DNA of 64,000 nucleotides from JACDAE01 sp963717195 (GCA_963717195.1 CAVQVR010000021.1:372001-436000), one strand, 5' to 3'. Counted from the stretch's first letter, positions 35,780 through 45,949 are shown. The notes: generated by a model not told the origin, from the letters alone. Made by a program: numbers and translations.

Positions 35780-36895
35780 CTACGAATTTTTTGTAGCCTT
35801 TTCTTCCGTATTCACAGCTTCTTCTTGAGAATCCTCAATACTTTCTTGTTGAGTAGGTGCAGAAGAATCCTCCGTAGCCTCTTGTTCTACCTGCTCATTT
35901 TCCACATGCTCAATTTTACCACCCTCAACATTAACTACATCACCATCCAATGTTTTAGGGACCAGTGGCTCACTCTTCTTCTGCGCAATGCCGTAGGTAG
36001 CAGCAACCTCACCAGCAGGAACAGGCTTTGAATAGCGTAAAACCAGGTAGGTGATGGGCAACAGGATGATAAACACGGCAAGCGAGGTCCATTGAGCCTG
36101 TTTCAGATGCCAGTCGATCACATTGAAGAGCTTCACATAGATGTTGTCGCGAACGAAGAAGAGAAGGAACTGGGTGATAGTGTAACTGAACAGGTAAACC
36201 AGCATAAGTATGCCGGGTCGTCTCACGCGCCGGGCCAGGAAGAGCATTGCGGCAAGCAGCACGAGATTTGTGAGCAGTTCGTAGCCAGCGGCAGGTTGGA
36301 CGGGAATGTTACAGTTCGTCGGAATGACCTGACAGGCCCAACTGTTAGGATTTACGTAGACGGTCGACCAGGGAAGCGTGCTCGGGTAGCCAATGATATC
36401 GCCATTAATCAGGTTGCCGATACGGCCAAAGATCTGTCCAGCGGCAGCGAAAAGTACTCCGGCATCGATCAGCACCAAGGCATTGATGCGTTCAGCGCGT
36501 GCACGCCAGAAGAGGGTGGGAATCACCAGGAAGATAGCGCCATAGAAGGCCATACCACCATCCCAGGTAGCAATAATATTGATAGGATTAGGCAGGTAAT
36601 ACGAAAAAAGGTTGGGTTGCTGGATCACGAAATAGAGGCGTCCACCGATCAGGCCAGCCGCGATACACCACCAGAGGATGCGATAGACCATATCCTGATC
36701 GATGCCTTTACGCGTAGTATAGCCTTTAATGACCCAGAGCCCGATGATGATACCAACAACATACATCAAACCATACCAGCGTAACGCCAGGGAACCCAGG
36801 TGGACGATAACTGGATCGATATTGATATAGATATATGGAGGGCCAATACTTAGCCAGCCCCGGCTGCTAATGTCTGCGATGGGGAGATTAATCAT
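35780..36895 (-). CDS. lgt: Prolipoprotein diacylglyceryl transferase with acidic tail
   Basis: 371 aa, seven membrane helices. It transfers diacylglycerol from phosphatidylglycerol to the lipobox Cys. Family motifs: HLGSLALRWYGLMY, IGGRLYFV, and GRIGNLINGDIIGYP, which holds the essential Arg/Asn/Gly residues. The start at 36895 (MINLPIADISS) has TGGAG 7 bases upstream; the longer frame to 37105 runs through a palindrome and is not real. A hydrophilic C-terminal tail of about 80 residues, rich in Glu, Gln, Val and Lys, is not part of the usual enzyme. Substrates in the window include the G1 lipoprotein peptidase. Confidence 0.93.
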   Translation of the reverse strand: MINLPIADISSRGWLSIGPPYIYINIDPVIVHLGSLALRWYGLMYVVGIIIGLWVIKGYTTRKGIDQDMVYRILWWCIAAGLIGGRLYFVIQQPNLFSYYLPNPINIIATWDGGMAFYGAIFLVIPTLFWRARAERINALVLIDAGVLFAAAGQIFGRIGNLINGDIIGYPSTLPWSTVYVNPNSWACQVIPTNCNIPVQPAAGYELLTNLVLLAAMLFLARRVRRPGILMLVYLFSYTITQFLLFFVRDNIYVKLFNVIDWHLKQAQWTSLAVFIILLPITYLVLRYSKPVPAGEVAATYGIAQKKSEPLVPKTLDGDVVNVEGGKIEHVENEQVEQEATEDSSAPTQQESIEDSQEEAVNTEEKATKNS

Positions 36896-37048
36896 AAAAA
36901 AACTCCATGCTAGCAAATTAGTACACAACGCCACACTGTCACCTGTACTATATGATAGTACGATATGGCGATACTTGCAAGAGGGTAGGAGTTTCCAGCA
37001 GGGCTTGTGAATTATTCGCCCTCCTCGCGCCTGCGGCACTTCGCAAAC

Positions 37049-37101
37049 GTTATTATGGTGTTGTTTTTCGGGCGATGCCCGAAAAACAACACCATAATAA
37101 C
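37049..37101. repeat. Perfect 25-bp palindrome with 3-base loop
   Basis: Arms 37049-37073 and 37077-37101 (GTTATTATGGTGTTG...CGGGC, loop GAT) are perfect. The left flank CGCCTGCGGCACTTCGCAAA (about 37029-37048) matches the left flank of the palindrome at 3780 (CGCCTGCGGCGCTTCGCAA), while the arms themselves share no sequence. The right flanks share GCCCACT/GCCACT and GATCA. Confidence 0.85.
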
Positions 37102-37177
37102 CCAAAAAGGCCCACTGCGCGGGCCAGGATCAGAGAAAAAACGCTAATTCACAAGCCTTGGACGTCCATGGCCGTAT

Positions 37178-38545
37178 CTATTGCCCCAATTTACCCAAAA
37201 ATCGCACAACCGTACGAATACCCTTAAAGAACTGGTCAAGCGAATATTTCTCGTTGGGTGCATGCAAATTATCGTCAGGCAGACCAAAACCCATCAGAAC
37301 GACGGGGGCATGCAAGATTTCATCGAACAGGGCCGCAATAGGAATAGAGCCACCTTCGCGCGTGAAGATCGGGTCTTTACCATATACCTCCTTGAGGGCC
37401 GCCGCTGCTGCTTGCATCGGGAGGCTATCAGGCGAGACAAGCACACCATCACCACTATGGATGGCACGTATCGTAACGGTAACATCTGCTGGCGCGGCCT
37501 CTTTCACCGCACGCTCAAACAAAGGAAAGATCTCTTTTGGTCTCAGTTCAGGTGGCAGACGCAGGCTGATCTTGGCTCTGGCGACGGCAGGAATAACCGT
37601 CTTCGCACCCTCACCCGTAAAGCCACCCGCGATACCATGCACCTCCAGAGTGGGACGTGCCCCGATACGCTGCAGAGGAGGATACTCTAGCTCGCCGGAG
37701 AGTTGTTTGACGCCCATCTCCTCGCGCAATGCGTCATTGATATGCAAGGGATCATGCTGCCAGAAGTCTTTCTCGGCCTGTGCAGGTTTGTGCATTTTGT
37801 CATACAGGCCAGGAATATGGATATGACCATCAGCATCCTTCAGGCGAGAGATGATGATTGCCAGAGCATGCAGCGGATTGGGAGCCACGCCACCATAGCT
37901 GCCCGAATGCAGATCGCGCCTGGCTCCCTGCACTTCCACTTCCGTATAAACGATGCCGCGCAGACCATAGATAAGAGCGGGAATATCCGCTGCAGGCATG
38001 TGCGTATCGCAGATGAAAGCCGCATCACATTGCAGCCGCTCGGGATGAGCCTTCACAAATGCTTCAATCGATTCTCCGCCAGCTTCCTCTTCACCTTCAA
38101 GGAGCACTCTAACATTGACCGGAAGAGAGCCATTGACGCTCATCAGCGTCTCAAGAGCCTTAAACACCAGCATTGTCTGGCCCTTATCATCGCAGGCACC
38201 ACGACAATAGATGTTGCCGTCGCGTATGGTTGGCTCGAAAGGAGGAGAATCCCAGAGCTCCACAGGATCAACGGGCTGTACATCATAGTGGCCATAGATC
38301 AGAAGCGTCGGTTTAGCAGGAGCATGCAACCATTCGCCGTAAACCAGTGGATGACCTGCCGTGGGAATAAGTTCAACCTGCTCAAAACCAATATGTTGAA
38401 GTTGTAGCGCGGCATACTCAGCAGCTCTACGAATATCAGCACTATGTTCAGGCAGCGTACTGATGCTCGGGATACGCAGCCAGCCCTTCAGATCTTCAAG
38501 GAAGCGATCCTCATGTTCAGTAATATATGTTTCTAGTTCAGCCAT
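37178..38545 (-). CDS. M20-family dipeptidase
   Basis: 455 aa. Zinc peptidase of the ArgE/DapE/CPG2/carnosinase group. Metal and catalytic residues: HYDVQPVDP (His, Asp), GACDDKGQ (bridging Asp), EGEEEAGGES (catalytic Glu-Glu), CDTH (Asp) and a last His in LHAPNEKY. The insert domain contains RDLHSGSYGG. The start at 38545 (MAELETYITE) has AAAGGA upstream. It probably splits dipeptides or short peptides in the cytoplasm. It is a single gene. Confidence 0.92.
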   Translation of the reverse strand: MAELETYITEHEDRFLEDLKGWLRIPSISTLPEHSADIRRAAEYAALQLQHIGFEQVELIPTAGHPLVYGEWLHAPAKPTLLIYGHYDVQPVDPVELWDSPPFEPTIRDGNIYCRGACDDKGQTMLVFKALETLMSVNGSLPVNVRVLLEGEEEAGGESIEAFVKAHPERLQCDAAFICDTHMPAADIPALIYGLRGIVYTEVEVQGARRDLHSGSYGGVAPNPLHALAIIISRLKDADGHIHIPGLYDKMHKPAQAEKDFWQHDPLHINDALREEMGVKQLSGELEYPPLQRIGARPTLEVHGIAGGFTGEGAKTVIPAVARAKISLRLPPELRPKEIFPLFERAVKEAAPADVTVTIRAIHSGDGVLVSPDSLPMQAAAAALKEVYGKDPIFTREGGSIPIAALFDEILHAPVVLMGFGLPDDNLHAPNEKYSLDQFFKGIRTVVRFLGKLGQ

Positions 38546-38609
38546 AATGTATTCCTTTCCCTGGCACACGAATATGTGTTATGGTAGCAGGGGAAAGGAC
38601 GATTGTCCA

Positions 38610-38635
38610 GTAGGGGCCAGATTTATCGCGCCCAG
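38610..38635. repeat. GTAGGGGC repeat, half element
   Basis: GTAGGGGCCAGATTTATCGC followed by GCCCAG, nearly identical to the half at 6828-6856. It lies upstream of the M20 peptidase gene, with no inverted partner. Confidence 0.7.
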
Positions 38636-38644
38636 CTGTCCAGG

Positions 38645-38872
38645 CTAACTCCCATCATCATCATAAGGGCTGGTGCTTCCCATATATTCATCGCCGAGAG
38701 ACCAGCTAAAAAGCGCCTCTGAGCCAATGTGCTGAGAAGATGTATCCTTACGATCTGGCAAAAGACAATATATTGCCTGCAATGGGTTGAAATCTACGCC
38801 AGGGGAAGACTCTATAATATGTGGAGTATTCCTGGTGGATGTGAATGAATTGCGCATGTATGAGTTTTCCAT
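38645..38872 (-). CDS. Small hypothetical protein (doubtful)
   Basis: 75 aa, Ser-, Asp- and Pro-rich, with no signal peptide, membrane helix or recognised motif. The only support is a ribosome-site-like GAAAGAG 6 bases before the ATG at 38872 and the absence of any other gene in this gap. It could equally be a chance frame. Confidence 0.3.
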   Translation of the reverse strand: MENSYMRNSFTSTRNTPHIIESSPGVDFNPLQAIYCLLPDRKDTSSQHIGSEALFSWSLGDEYMGSTSPYDDDGS

Positions 38873-39146
38873 AGTGCTCTTTCTATCCTCACATTAAATG
38901 ACCACATTAAAGCTTTTTTCTATTATGCATTATTGAAGAATGCAAGAAAATATCATCCTCTTATCATTCACGACTCAAATGGACGATTTTTACTTATCAA
39001 ATGTACAAAATTTTGTTTCTTTGACGCGATTGGTAAGGAAAAAGATCAGAGCTTTTCCATATTTTGCCATCTGAGATACGATATGGTATACTTTATCGTG
39101 AGTGACATTTTACTATATTCATGGCAAGATATATATGAGGTGCCAT

Positions 39147-39392
39147 ATGCTTGATGTAAGGACAAAATTAGCTGAGGGGGGCAGGATAGTGATTCCGGTT
39201 GAGTATCGACAGGCCTTAGGTCTACACGTTGGAGATGAAGTGATCCTCCATCTAGAGGATGGCGAAGTACGCATTTTCACTCCCCAACAGGCCATTAAAC
39301 GTGCACAGGAATTGGTGAAGCATTATGTGCCAGAGGGACGATCATTATCTGATGAGTTACTACAAGAAAGAAAAACGGAGCGTGAAGGATGA
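39147..39392 (+). CDS. AbrB/MazE-type antitoxin
   Basis: 81 aa. SpoVT-AbrB DNA-binding fold: GGRIVIPVEYRQALGLHVGDEVIL, followed by a helical C-terminus that should wrap the toxin. The ATG at 39147 (MLDVRTKLAEG) has GAGG 6 bases upstream; the longer frame from 39102 lacks a site. It overlaps the PIN toxin by ATGA, the usual antitoxin-first order. It probably represses its own promoter, which would lie in the AT-rich stretch just upstream. Confidence 0.9.
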   Translation: MLDVRTKLAEGGRIVIPVEYRQALGLHVGDEVILHLEDGEVRIFTPQQAIKRAQELVKHYVPEGRSLSDELLQERKTEREG

Positions 39393-39775
39393 AGCGGGGA
39401 GTTCTGGATGCCTCCGCATTGCTTGCTTTACTCAATGGAGAAGCTGGCAGTGAGCTAGTGGCAAGCGTGATTGCGGATGGTGCGGCAATAAGTACAGTGA
39501 ATCTTTCGGAGGTCGTCACAAAGCTTTCTGAGATAGGAATGCCTGAAACACCTATACACGACGTGCTTGATTTGCTTGGACTGGAGATTATTAACTTTGA
39601 TTTTGAGCAGGCATATCAGGTTGGATTATTACGTCCACTTACCCGCCATGCTGGTTTATCCCTCGGTGATCGTGCTTGCCTTGCCCTGGCAAAACAACTT
39701 GGTCTTCCTGCACTCACGACGGATCGAGCATGGGAAGGTCTGGCTGTTGATATAACAGTGCAGATGATTCGTTGA
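39389..39775 (+). CDS. VapC-type PIN ribonuclease toxin
   Basis: 128 aa PIN domain with the four acidic metal ligands at Asp7 (VLDASALL), Glu41 (NLSEVV), Asp94 (LGDRACLAL) and Asp112 (TTDRAW). VapC toxins cut tRNA or rRNA; the exact target cannot be read. It overlaps the AbrB-type antitoxin by 4 bp. All four acidic residues are kept, so the toxin should be active if freed. Confidence 0.92.
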   Translation: MKRGVLDASALLALLNGEAGSELVASVIADGAAISTVNLSEVVTKLSEIGMPETPIHDVLDLLGLEIINFDFEQAYQVGLLRPLTRHAGLSLGDRACLALAKQLGLPALTTDRAWEGLAVDITVQMIR

Positions 39776-39998
39776 AATGTAAAATTCTCTCCCTTCAACA
39801 ATTTATAACAAATAAAAGATCTGAACAGCCAGTATAAGGTAAATAATTATTCTCTTCGTGCAAATTTGATGATTTTAGCATTAAGCAGCTTCTGATGGCT
39901 TATTGTTGCGAGTGGCGCTGTTGTATGTTATCATGTGACCTGAACACTCGTTCTTATTACCAAAGTCTATTGTTTTGCGGGGGGAGGATGTTTTTGTT

Positions 39999-42140
39999 AT
40001 GCCAATACGACAACTGGCACCTGATGTCGCAGCCAAAATTGCGGCGGGTGAGGTGGTGGAGCGACCAGCCTCTGTAGTAAAAGAATTAATTGAAAATAGT
40101 ATTGATGCGCAAGCAACGCAGATTCGTGTTGACCTGGCACATGGGGGGCTGCAACTGATTCGGGTGGCTGATAATGGGAGTGGCATCACAGCAGACGAAC
40201 TTCCCCTGGCCCTGGCACGGCACGCTACAAGCAAGGTGGAACAGATCGACGACCTGGAACATATTCGCTCACTTGGCTTTCGCGGAGAAGCCCTCGCCAG
40301 TATTGCCGCCGTAGCCGAAATAACCGTATTGAGCCGACAGCGACATGCAACCCAGGGAGCACAGATCGGAGCATCGAACGGACAACTCTCAGAGGTCACG
40401 ACGGCAGCTTCGTCTGAAGGAACAACGATCACTGTACGCAATCTGTTTAGCGCAGTGCCTGCACGTCTGAAGTTTTTGAAGAGTCGCAACACCGAAGTAA
40501 GCCATTGTCACCACCTTTTGGAGCAATACGCATTGGCCTATCCCGAGATCCGTTTCAGCGTTTTCAGCGATGGTCGGCAGATCTTCGCCACACCTGGAGA
40601 TGGACAACTCTCCAGCGTCCTGATCGAAGTGTATGGCCTGCAGGTAGCAGATCAGATGGTGCCTGTGGGAAGTACCGAACAGAGCGATGATACAGAACGC
40701 CCAGTAGTGAGTGGCTATGTCAGTCGGCCTACCTGTTATAAGAGCACACGCCAGTATATTTCGTTCTTCGTCAATCGGCGCTGGGTGTTGAGCCGCATGC
40801 TTACAGCAGCCGTTGAGGGAGCCTATCACTCGCTGTTGCTCACAGGCAGGCATCCGATTGCAGTGATCAATATCCAGATCGATCCGACGCTACTCGATGT
40901 CAACGTGCACCCGGCTAAGACGGAGATTCGCTTTTTGAAGGAGCGACGCGTTTTTGCGGCGATTCTACGCGCTGTACGGGCTGCCCTGTTGGAAGAACCG
41001 GAAATGCCCGAGTGGAAGCCACGCGAGATACAAGTGCAAGAAGTGGAAGAAAAAGACGAGGATGATGCATTGGCGGAACTTCAGCTTGAGGAGACCGAAG
41101 TGCAATCTGATAGCAATTCCAGATTGCCAACATCGGATTCTGAAGATAAGCAAGAAACGCGCTTTCCACAGGATAATCCCTGGTTGACGGTAACAGAGGA
41201 GGAGAGCGGCACACGTCCACCATTGATGTCACGTCTCTGGCAAAGTCATATTCATAAAACGCCGGATGTGTTTAATAATATGAGCACTCCTGTAACGGGT
41301 GAAAAAATAACGAGTGAAAAAAATTCGCATCAAAGAGATAGTGCGGATAAGGGTTCCGAAGCTTTCCCATCCAATGCTGTAGACATAGCGCGAAAGGCTA
41401 CTCAGAGGAATGAGGGTTCCAACGGTTCCAACGTGCATACACCTCCCGAGGAGATTGTAACATCCGAGCAAGAACAGCCAGATAAAGAAGCGCGACGAGA
41501 GAGCGTGCGACAAGATGCATTGCCAGTGGGAAGCAGTATTGATCCCCGGCAGGAGCGGCGTCTACCTCTATTGCGCGTCATCGGGCAGCTTTCGCAAAGT
41601 TACATTGTGACTGAGGGCGATAACGGAATGTACCTGATCGACCAGCATGCCGCACACGAGCGCATTTTGCTGGAAAGGATGGTAGCAGCATTAAAGGCCA
41701 GAACGCCTTTGTCACAATTGTTGCTCACGCCGCTTGAAATTGAGCTGGCACCGACAGAACTGGAGGCGATCGAGGAGCATCTGCCGCAATTGGAAGCTAT
41801 CGGCTTTTCGCTGGAGATAGGCGAGGATCAGCAACTGGCCGTACGTGCTATACCGAGCGTACTGGTGAAACAGATGAATGCACGCTCATTACACGAACTC
41901 TTGCTTGAGATGACCGCTCCAGAGAGTCTTGGACATACCGAGACGTGGGAAGAGCGTGCTCTGGCAAACGTCGCGTGCAAGGCCGCAATCAAGGCGAATT
42001 ACTTCCTGACCGTAAGCGAGATGCGTGAAATGATCGAGCAATTAGAACAGACGCGGGCACCATATAGCTGCTGCCATGGTCGTCCTACAATGGTACATTT
42101 CAGTTTACCAGCATTGGCGCACGAATTTGAGAGGCGCTAA
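39999..42140 (+). CDS. mutL: DNA mismatch repair endonuclease MutL
   Basis: 713 aa. The N-terminal GHKL ATPase has the motifs ENSIDAQAT, DNGSGI, RHATSK, GFRGEALASI and GTTITVRNLF. A variable acidic linker of about 180 residues follows. The C-terminal domain keeps the metal endonuclease motif DQHAAHERI (548-556), then ACKAAIKAN and CCHGRPT, so this MutL should nick DNA, as in organisms without MutH. The start at 39999 (MPIRQLAPDVAAKIAAGEVV) follows GGGGAGG by 10 bases. priA starts 4 bp after the stop. Confidence 0.96.
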   Translation: MPIRQLAPDVAAKIAAGEVVERPASVVKELIENSIDAQATQIRVDLAHGGLQLIRVADNGSGITADELPLALARHATSKVEQIDDLEHIRSLGFRGEALASIAAVAEITVLSRQRHATQGAQIGASNGQLSEVTTAASSEGTTITVRNLFSAVPARLKFLKSRNTEVSHCHHLLEQYALAYPEIRFSVFSDGRQIFATPGDGQLSSVLIEVYGLQVADQMVPVGSTEQSDDTERPVVSGYVSRPTCYKSTRQYISFFVNRRWVLSRMLTAAVEGAYHSLLLTGRHPIAVINIQIDPTLLDVNVHPAKTEIRFLKERRVFAAILRAVRAALLEEPEMPEWKPREIQVQEVEEKDEDDALAELQLEETEVQSDSNSRLPTSDSEDKQETRFPQDNPWLTVTEEESGTRPPLMSRLWQSHIHKTPDVFNNMSTPVTGEKITSEKNSHQRDSADKGSEAFPSNAVDIARKATQRNEGSNGSNVHTPPEEIVTSEQEQPDKEARRESVRQDALPVGSSIDPRQERRLPLLRVIGQLSQSYIVTEGDNGMYLIDQHAAHERILLERMVAALKARTPLSQLLLTPLEIELAPTELEAIEEHLPQLEAIGFSLEIGEDQQLAVRAIPSVLVKQMNARSLHELLLEMTAPESLGHTETWEERALANVACKAAIKANYFLTVSEMREMIEQLEQTRAPYSCCHGRPTMVHFSLPALAHEFERR

Positions 42141-42144
42141 AAGC

Positions 42145-44763
42145 ATGCTTGCAAATGTGTTAACCTCTGCCGCCAGTTGGAATAGTGACCAGCCACTTTT
42201 GACCTATCTCGTGCCAGAGCAAATGGAGGCCGAGCTGCGTCGCGGGCAACTGGTCTCCGTACCGTATGGAGAGCGCCTCGTCGAGGGCATTGTCTGGGAG
42301 ATTCTGTCAGCAGAACAGGTAGAATTAGACCAGGATATTGTCCTGCGCCCACTTCATGAGATTCTCGATACTGAGCCAGCGCTTCTACCTCATCAGCAGG
42401 AACTGGCAGTATGGATCTCTGAATACTACATTACACCGTTAGCACAGGTTACGTTGCTTATGCTCACGCGCGGATTGATGCAGCGTTCGCAGTTTGTCTT
42501 GCGCCTGGTTGAAGAGAGCCTGGCGCATACAAACGAGCAAGAGGTCCCCTTGCAGGTGCGAGCGTTGATCGGGTTACTACTCGCCGATGGCACACAGGAC
42601 GTGGAGCAATTTAAAAAGATGCTGGGCCCGAAACGTGCGCAGGCATTTCTTAAAGAGGCGCTGGCAAGCGGACTTATCGAACGTGAAGCTCGCCTGGAGG
42701 CTCCGAAAGCAAAGGCACGTGTAAAGCGCATCGTGCGCCTGATTGCACGCGGGGAAACGCTGGCGGCATGGCGTAAGCGAACAGAGGCACTATTACAACA
42801 AAGCACAGGTGATACGACTTTACATGATGCACCGGATAGCTCCTTGATAGGAAACAAAGGAAGTCGTAAAAGGCATGTCTTTGATCTCCTGGGAAGTTCG
42901 ACCGTTACGCTGGCACCCATAGCTTTAGATAAAGCAGGCCTCGCCGCTCAACATCAGCTAGCAGCCGTTGACCTCCTACTAAACAGTGGTGCGAGCGAGA
43001 AAGGAACAGAGAGTTACTGGACGCCAAACAAGCTTTGCCATGCTAGCAAGCTCACAGCAGCACAGTTACAGCAACTGGTCACTGAACATATCCTGCTCAT
43101 CGAGAAGGTAGAGGTACAGCGAGATCCCCTGCTGGGACGTAATATAGCTCCCAGTACCTCCCTATCGTTAACACTGGATCAGCAACTGGCTCTGAACTGT
43201 ATACTCGAAGGTCTGGAAGCGAACGGTGAAGCTCCAAAGCCCATACTACTGCATGGAGTGACTGGAAGCGGCAAGACAGAGGTCTATCTCCAGGCGCTGG
43301 CAGAAGTCATTGCACGTGGAAAGCGCGGCATTGTATTGGTACCAGAGATTGCACTTACCACCCAGGCCATACAGCGCGTGGCAAGTCGTTTCCCTGGACG
43401 GGTCGCGATCATCCATAGTGCGCTCAGCCTCGGTGAGCGTTATGACGAATGGCGACGTATTCGTTCAGGCAAGGTAGATGTCGTTGTTGGTCCACGTGCA
43501 GCTCTGTTCGCTCCAGTGTTGGACCTGGGCATTATCATCCTGGATGAGGAACACGAAGCAGCCTATAAGCAGGAAGAAATCAGACCCACCTATCATGCTC
43601 GTGAGGTAGCACTGGTACTGGGACAGATGTTACGCATCCCGGTTGTGCTAGGGAGTGCGACGCCATCTGTGGAATCGTTCTATCGTGCTGAACAAGGGCA
43701 TTACCAACTGGTTGAGCTACCCGCTCGTATCAATGCAGCGCTACCGCCTGTAGAGATAATAGACCTGCGCGAAGAGTTGCACTCAGGCAACACCAGTATC
43801 ATCAGCCGACGCTTGCAGGAGGAACTTGAACGCGTCTTGAGCCTCGGCCAGCAAGCCATCCTCTTCTTAAATCGGCGTGGGGCGGCCAGTTGCGTGCTAT
43901 GCAGAGATTGTGGCTTCGTCGCCATCTGTGATCTCTGTGATATGCCTCTGACCTATCATTCAACCGAGCGTGTTCTACTCTGCCACTACTGCGGAAGTGA
44001 GAAAGAGATAGTCCAGTTCTGTCCCGTGTGTAAGAGCTCGGGCATTCGTTATTTTGGGCTGGGCACGGAGAAAGTACAGGATACCTTACAGCGTAGTTTT
44101 CCTACAGCCCGTCTGCTGCGCTGGGACCGCGACACCGCAAAGAGTCGACATGCACACGAACAATTGCTTGATCGTTTTGCCAATCGCGAGGCAGATATCC
44201 TGGTTGGTACGCAGATGATCGCCAAGGGACTTGATCTACCGGGAGTCACGCTGGTGGGAGTCGTCTCAGCAGATATTGCATTGAACCTGCCTGACTACTC
44301 CTCGCCGGAGCGTACATTTACATTGTTGACGCAGGTCGCCGGGCGTGCCGGACGTGGTGAGGAGCCCGGAAGAGTCATTATCCAGACCTTCAACCCGCAA
44401 CATTTTTGTATTGATGCTGCATCGCGCCATGATTACACTGGCTTTTACGCCCTGGAGATTGAGACGCGCCGTCGTTATGGTTACCCGCCATTTCGTCAAT
44501 TCGTCAAATTCACTTATAGTCACAGCAACCGTTATCGCTGCCAGAACGAAGCTCTGCTATTGTCTGAACGCCTCACCGAAACAATTGAGCATCTTGAGCT
44601 AGAGGACACGGATATTGTGGGGCCAGCTCCGGCGTTATTGGGACGGCTTAAAGGCAAATATCGTTGGCAGATGATCGTGCGCGGCCCTGATCTTCATCCC
44701 TTGATGCGTGCGATCGATGCACCAGGGTGGCAGATAGACATTGACCCAGTAAGTACCATGTAA
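42145..44763 (+). CDS. priA: Primosomal helicase PriA
   Basis: 872 aa. DNA helicase that restarts stalled forks. It shows the N-terminal 3'-DNA-binding domain, Walker A GVTGSGKTEVYL (371 on), DEEHEAAYKQEE (helicase motif II), the SATPSVES motif, and the zinc-binding Cys cluster CVLCRDCGF...CDLCDMPL...CHYCGSE...CPVCKSS. The C-terminal motifs VGTQMIAKGLDLPGVTLV and QVAGRAGRG are intact. It starts 4 bp after mutL with its ribosome site inside the end of mutL, so the two are co-transcribed and both act in DNA maintenance. About 130 residues between the N-terminal and helicase parts are longer than in E. coli. Confidence 0.95.
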   Translation: MLANVLTSAASWNSDQPLLTYLVPEQMEAELRRGQLVSVPYGERLVEGIVWEILSAEQVELDQDIVLRPLHEILDTEPALLPHQQELAVWISEYYITPLAQVTLLMLTRGLMQRSQFVLRLVEESLAHTNEQEVPLQVRALIGLLLADGTQDVEQFKKMLGPKRAQAFLKEALASGLIEREARLEAPKAKARVKRIVRLIARGETLAAWRKRTEALLQQSTGDTTLHDAPDSSLIGNKGSRKRHVFDLLGSSTVTLAPIALDKAGLAAQHQLAAVDLLLNSGASEKGTESYWTPNKLCHASKLTAAQLQQLVTEHILLIEKVEVQRDPLLGRNIAPSTSLSLTLDQQLALNCILEGLEANGEAPKPILLHGVTGSGKTEVYLQALAEVIARGKRGIVLVPEIALTTQAIQRVASRFPGRVAIIHSALSLGERYDEWRRIRSGKVDVVVGPRAALFAPVLDLGIIILDEEHEAAYKQEEIRPTYHAREVALVLGQMLRIPVVLGSATPSVESFYRAEQGHYQLVELPARINAALPPVEIIDLREELHSGNTSIISRRLQEELERVLSLGQQAILFLNRRGAASCVLCRDCGFVAICDLCDMPLTYHSTERVLLCHYCGSEKEIVQFCPVCKSSGIRYFGLGTEKVQDTLQRSFPTARLLRWDRDTAKSRHAHEQLLDRFANREADILVGTQMIAKGLDLPGVTLVGVVSADIALNLPDYSSPERTFTLLTQVAGRAGRGEEPGRVIIQTFNPQHFCIDAASRHDYTGFYALEIETRRRYGYPPFRQFVKFTYSHSNRYRCQNEALLLSERLTETIEHLELEDTDIVGPAPALLGRLKGKYRWQMIVRGPDLHPLMRAIDAPGWQIDIDPVSTM

Positions 44764-44876
44764 AGGAAAAGAGATGAAATTTAAGAACCGCATGAACACG
44801 TTTATCTCCAACCAGCAACACTGCCCAAGTGGCGTTCTACTTGCATCTTATACCATATGGGTAACGTTCGCTGTGG

Positions 44877-45764
44877 TTAAAAATGCATTGATGGGCTTAT
44901 AAGTTCCCAGTGATAGCCATTCTCTGTTGGTATGATATGCCCCCAACCTGGGAAATAGGCATGCGCAAAGATAGCTGTAGCCTGCCTTGCGGCGACCTCA
45001 GGCAAGTATTTCTTACGCGATATCTGCAATTGAGCTTTATCGGAGCCACCGCGTGTCCAGTCAGGATGCTCGAATTCAGCAGCATGATGAACAAGATCTG
45101 CCAGTGCGTAAAAGGTCTCTCCGCTTGATTCTATACGCACGATGGAATGACCTGGCAATTCACCGGGAGCAGAAAGCATGGTGATGCCTGGCACAACCTC
45201 GTAGTCACCATCAATCAGTTCAAGGACGCCATGCTGTTGCAGGGCATCCATGCGTGCCATCTCCTCGGCTCCGATCTCCAGATGTGTACCAGTACCAACC
45301 CAATCGGCACGATTGAGCAAGTGACGTGCACGAGGATAGCGTGGTACAAACGTCCCATCCTCCTGCTCAACTGTAGCGCCGAGAACATGGTCCCAATGGA
45401 AATGGGTGAGCAGTACATGGGTAATCTCTTCAGGAGCAATTCCCATGTGTTCCAGACCATCCATCATACTAGCAGGACGTACCATGCCCATCTGCTCTTT
45501 ATTGCGCCGACCCCAGGGTAAATCAGGCTCATCCATTCCAGCATCTATCAAAATCGAAGCATCATGATAGCGTACATGAATGCCAAGGTGATCAAAGCGT
45601 GCCCTTCCTGCAGGATCGATATCTACCACGTGTCGCAATTCAGCTTCTGGAGCCTGTAACACCCACTCAATAGGCACACGAATGGTCCCATCCAGAATAA
45701 TGCTTATGAGCGCATCACCAATGCGCTTGCTGTCAATAAAAGTTGAAGAGATCATTTTGTCCAT
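44877..45764 (-). CDS. MBL-fold hydrolase, lactonase-like
   Basis: 295 aa. Metallo-beta-lactamase fold with the motif HFHWDHVLG, later metal ligands in PGHSIV and ALADLVHHA and a C-terminal HAYFPGWGH, as in the AHL-lactonase/quorum-quenching group. Substrate is not certain. The start at 45764 has AAAGGA 6 bases upstream. It is a single gene convergent with priA. Unlike glyoxalase II, it has an N-terminal stretch of about 60 residues before the metal site. Confidence 0.85.
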   Translation of the reverse strand: MDKMISSTFIDSKRIGDALISIILDGTIRVPIEWVLQAPEAELRHVVDIDPAGRARFDHLGIHVRYHDASILIDAGMDEPDLPWGRRNKEQMGMVRPASMMDGLEHMGIAPEEITHVLLTHFHWDHVLGATVEQEDGTFVPRYPRARHLLNRADWVGTGTHLEIGAEEMARMDALQQHGVLELIDGDYEVVPGITMLSAPGELPGHSIVRIESSGETFYALADLVHHAAEFEHPDWTRGGSDKAQLQISRKKYLPEVAARQATAIFAHAYFPGWGHIIPTENGYHWELISPSMHF

Positions 45765-45949
45765 CGATTATCCTTTCTTTGTATTCTCCTGGAATTGCGC
45801 CCCAATTTCATCGTTCAGGGTGCTCCACCAGGAGCATGGCTTATTTGAAAGATACTCAAAGAAAGGATAATCGAGACAAAGCAAAAATACATCGGTCATT
45901 GGGACGATGCGCTCATCTTGACAATCGTGATATATTAAAAGTAGAACAC

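Noticed and set aside
36896..37105. N-terminal extension of Lgt
   Set aside because: It is encoded by the 25-bp palindrome and flanks, has no Lgt similarity, and the ATG at 36895 has a ribosome site.
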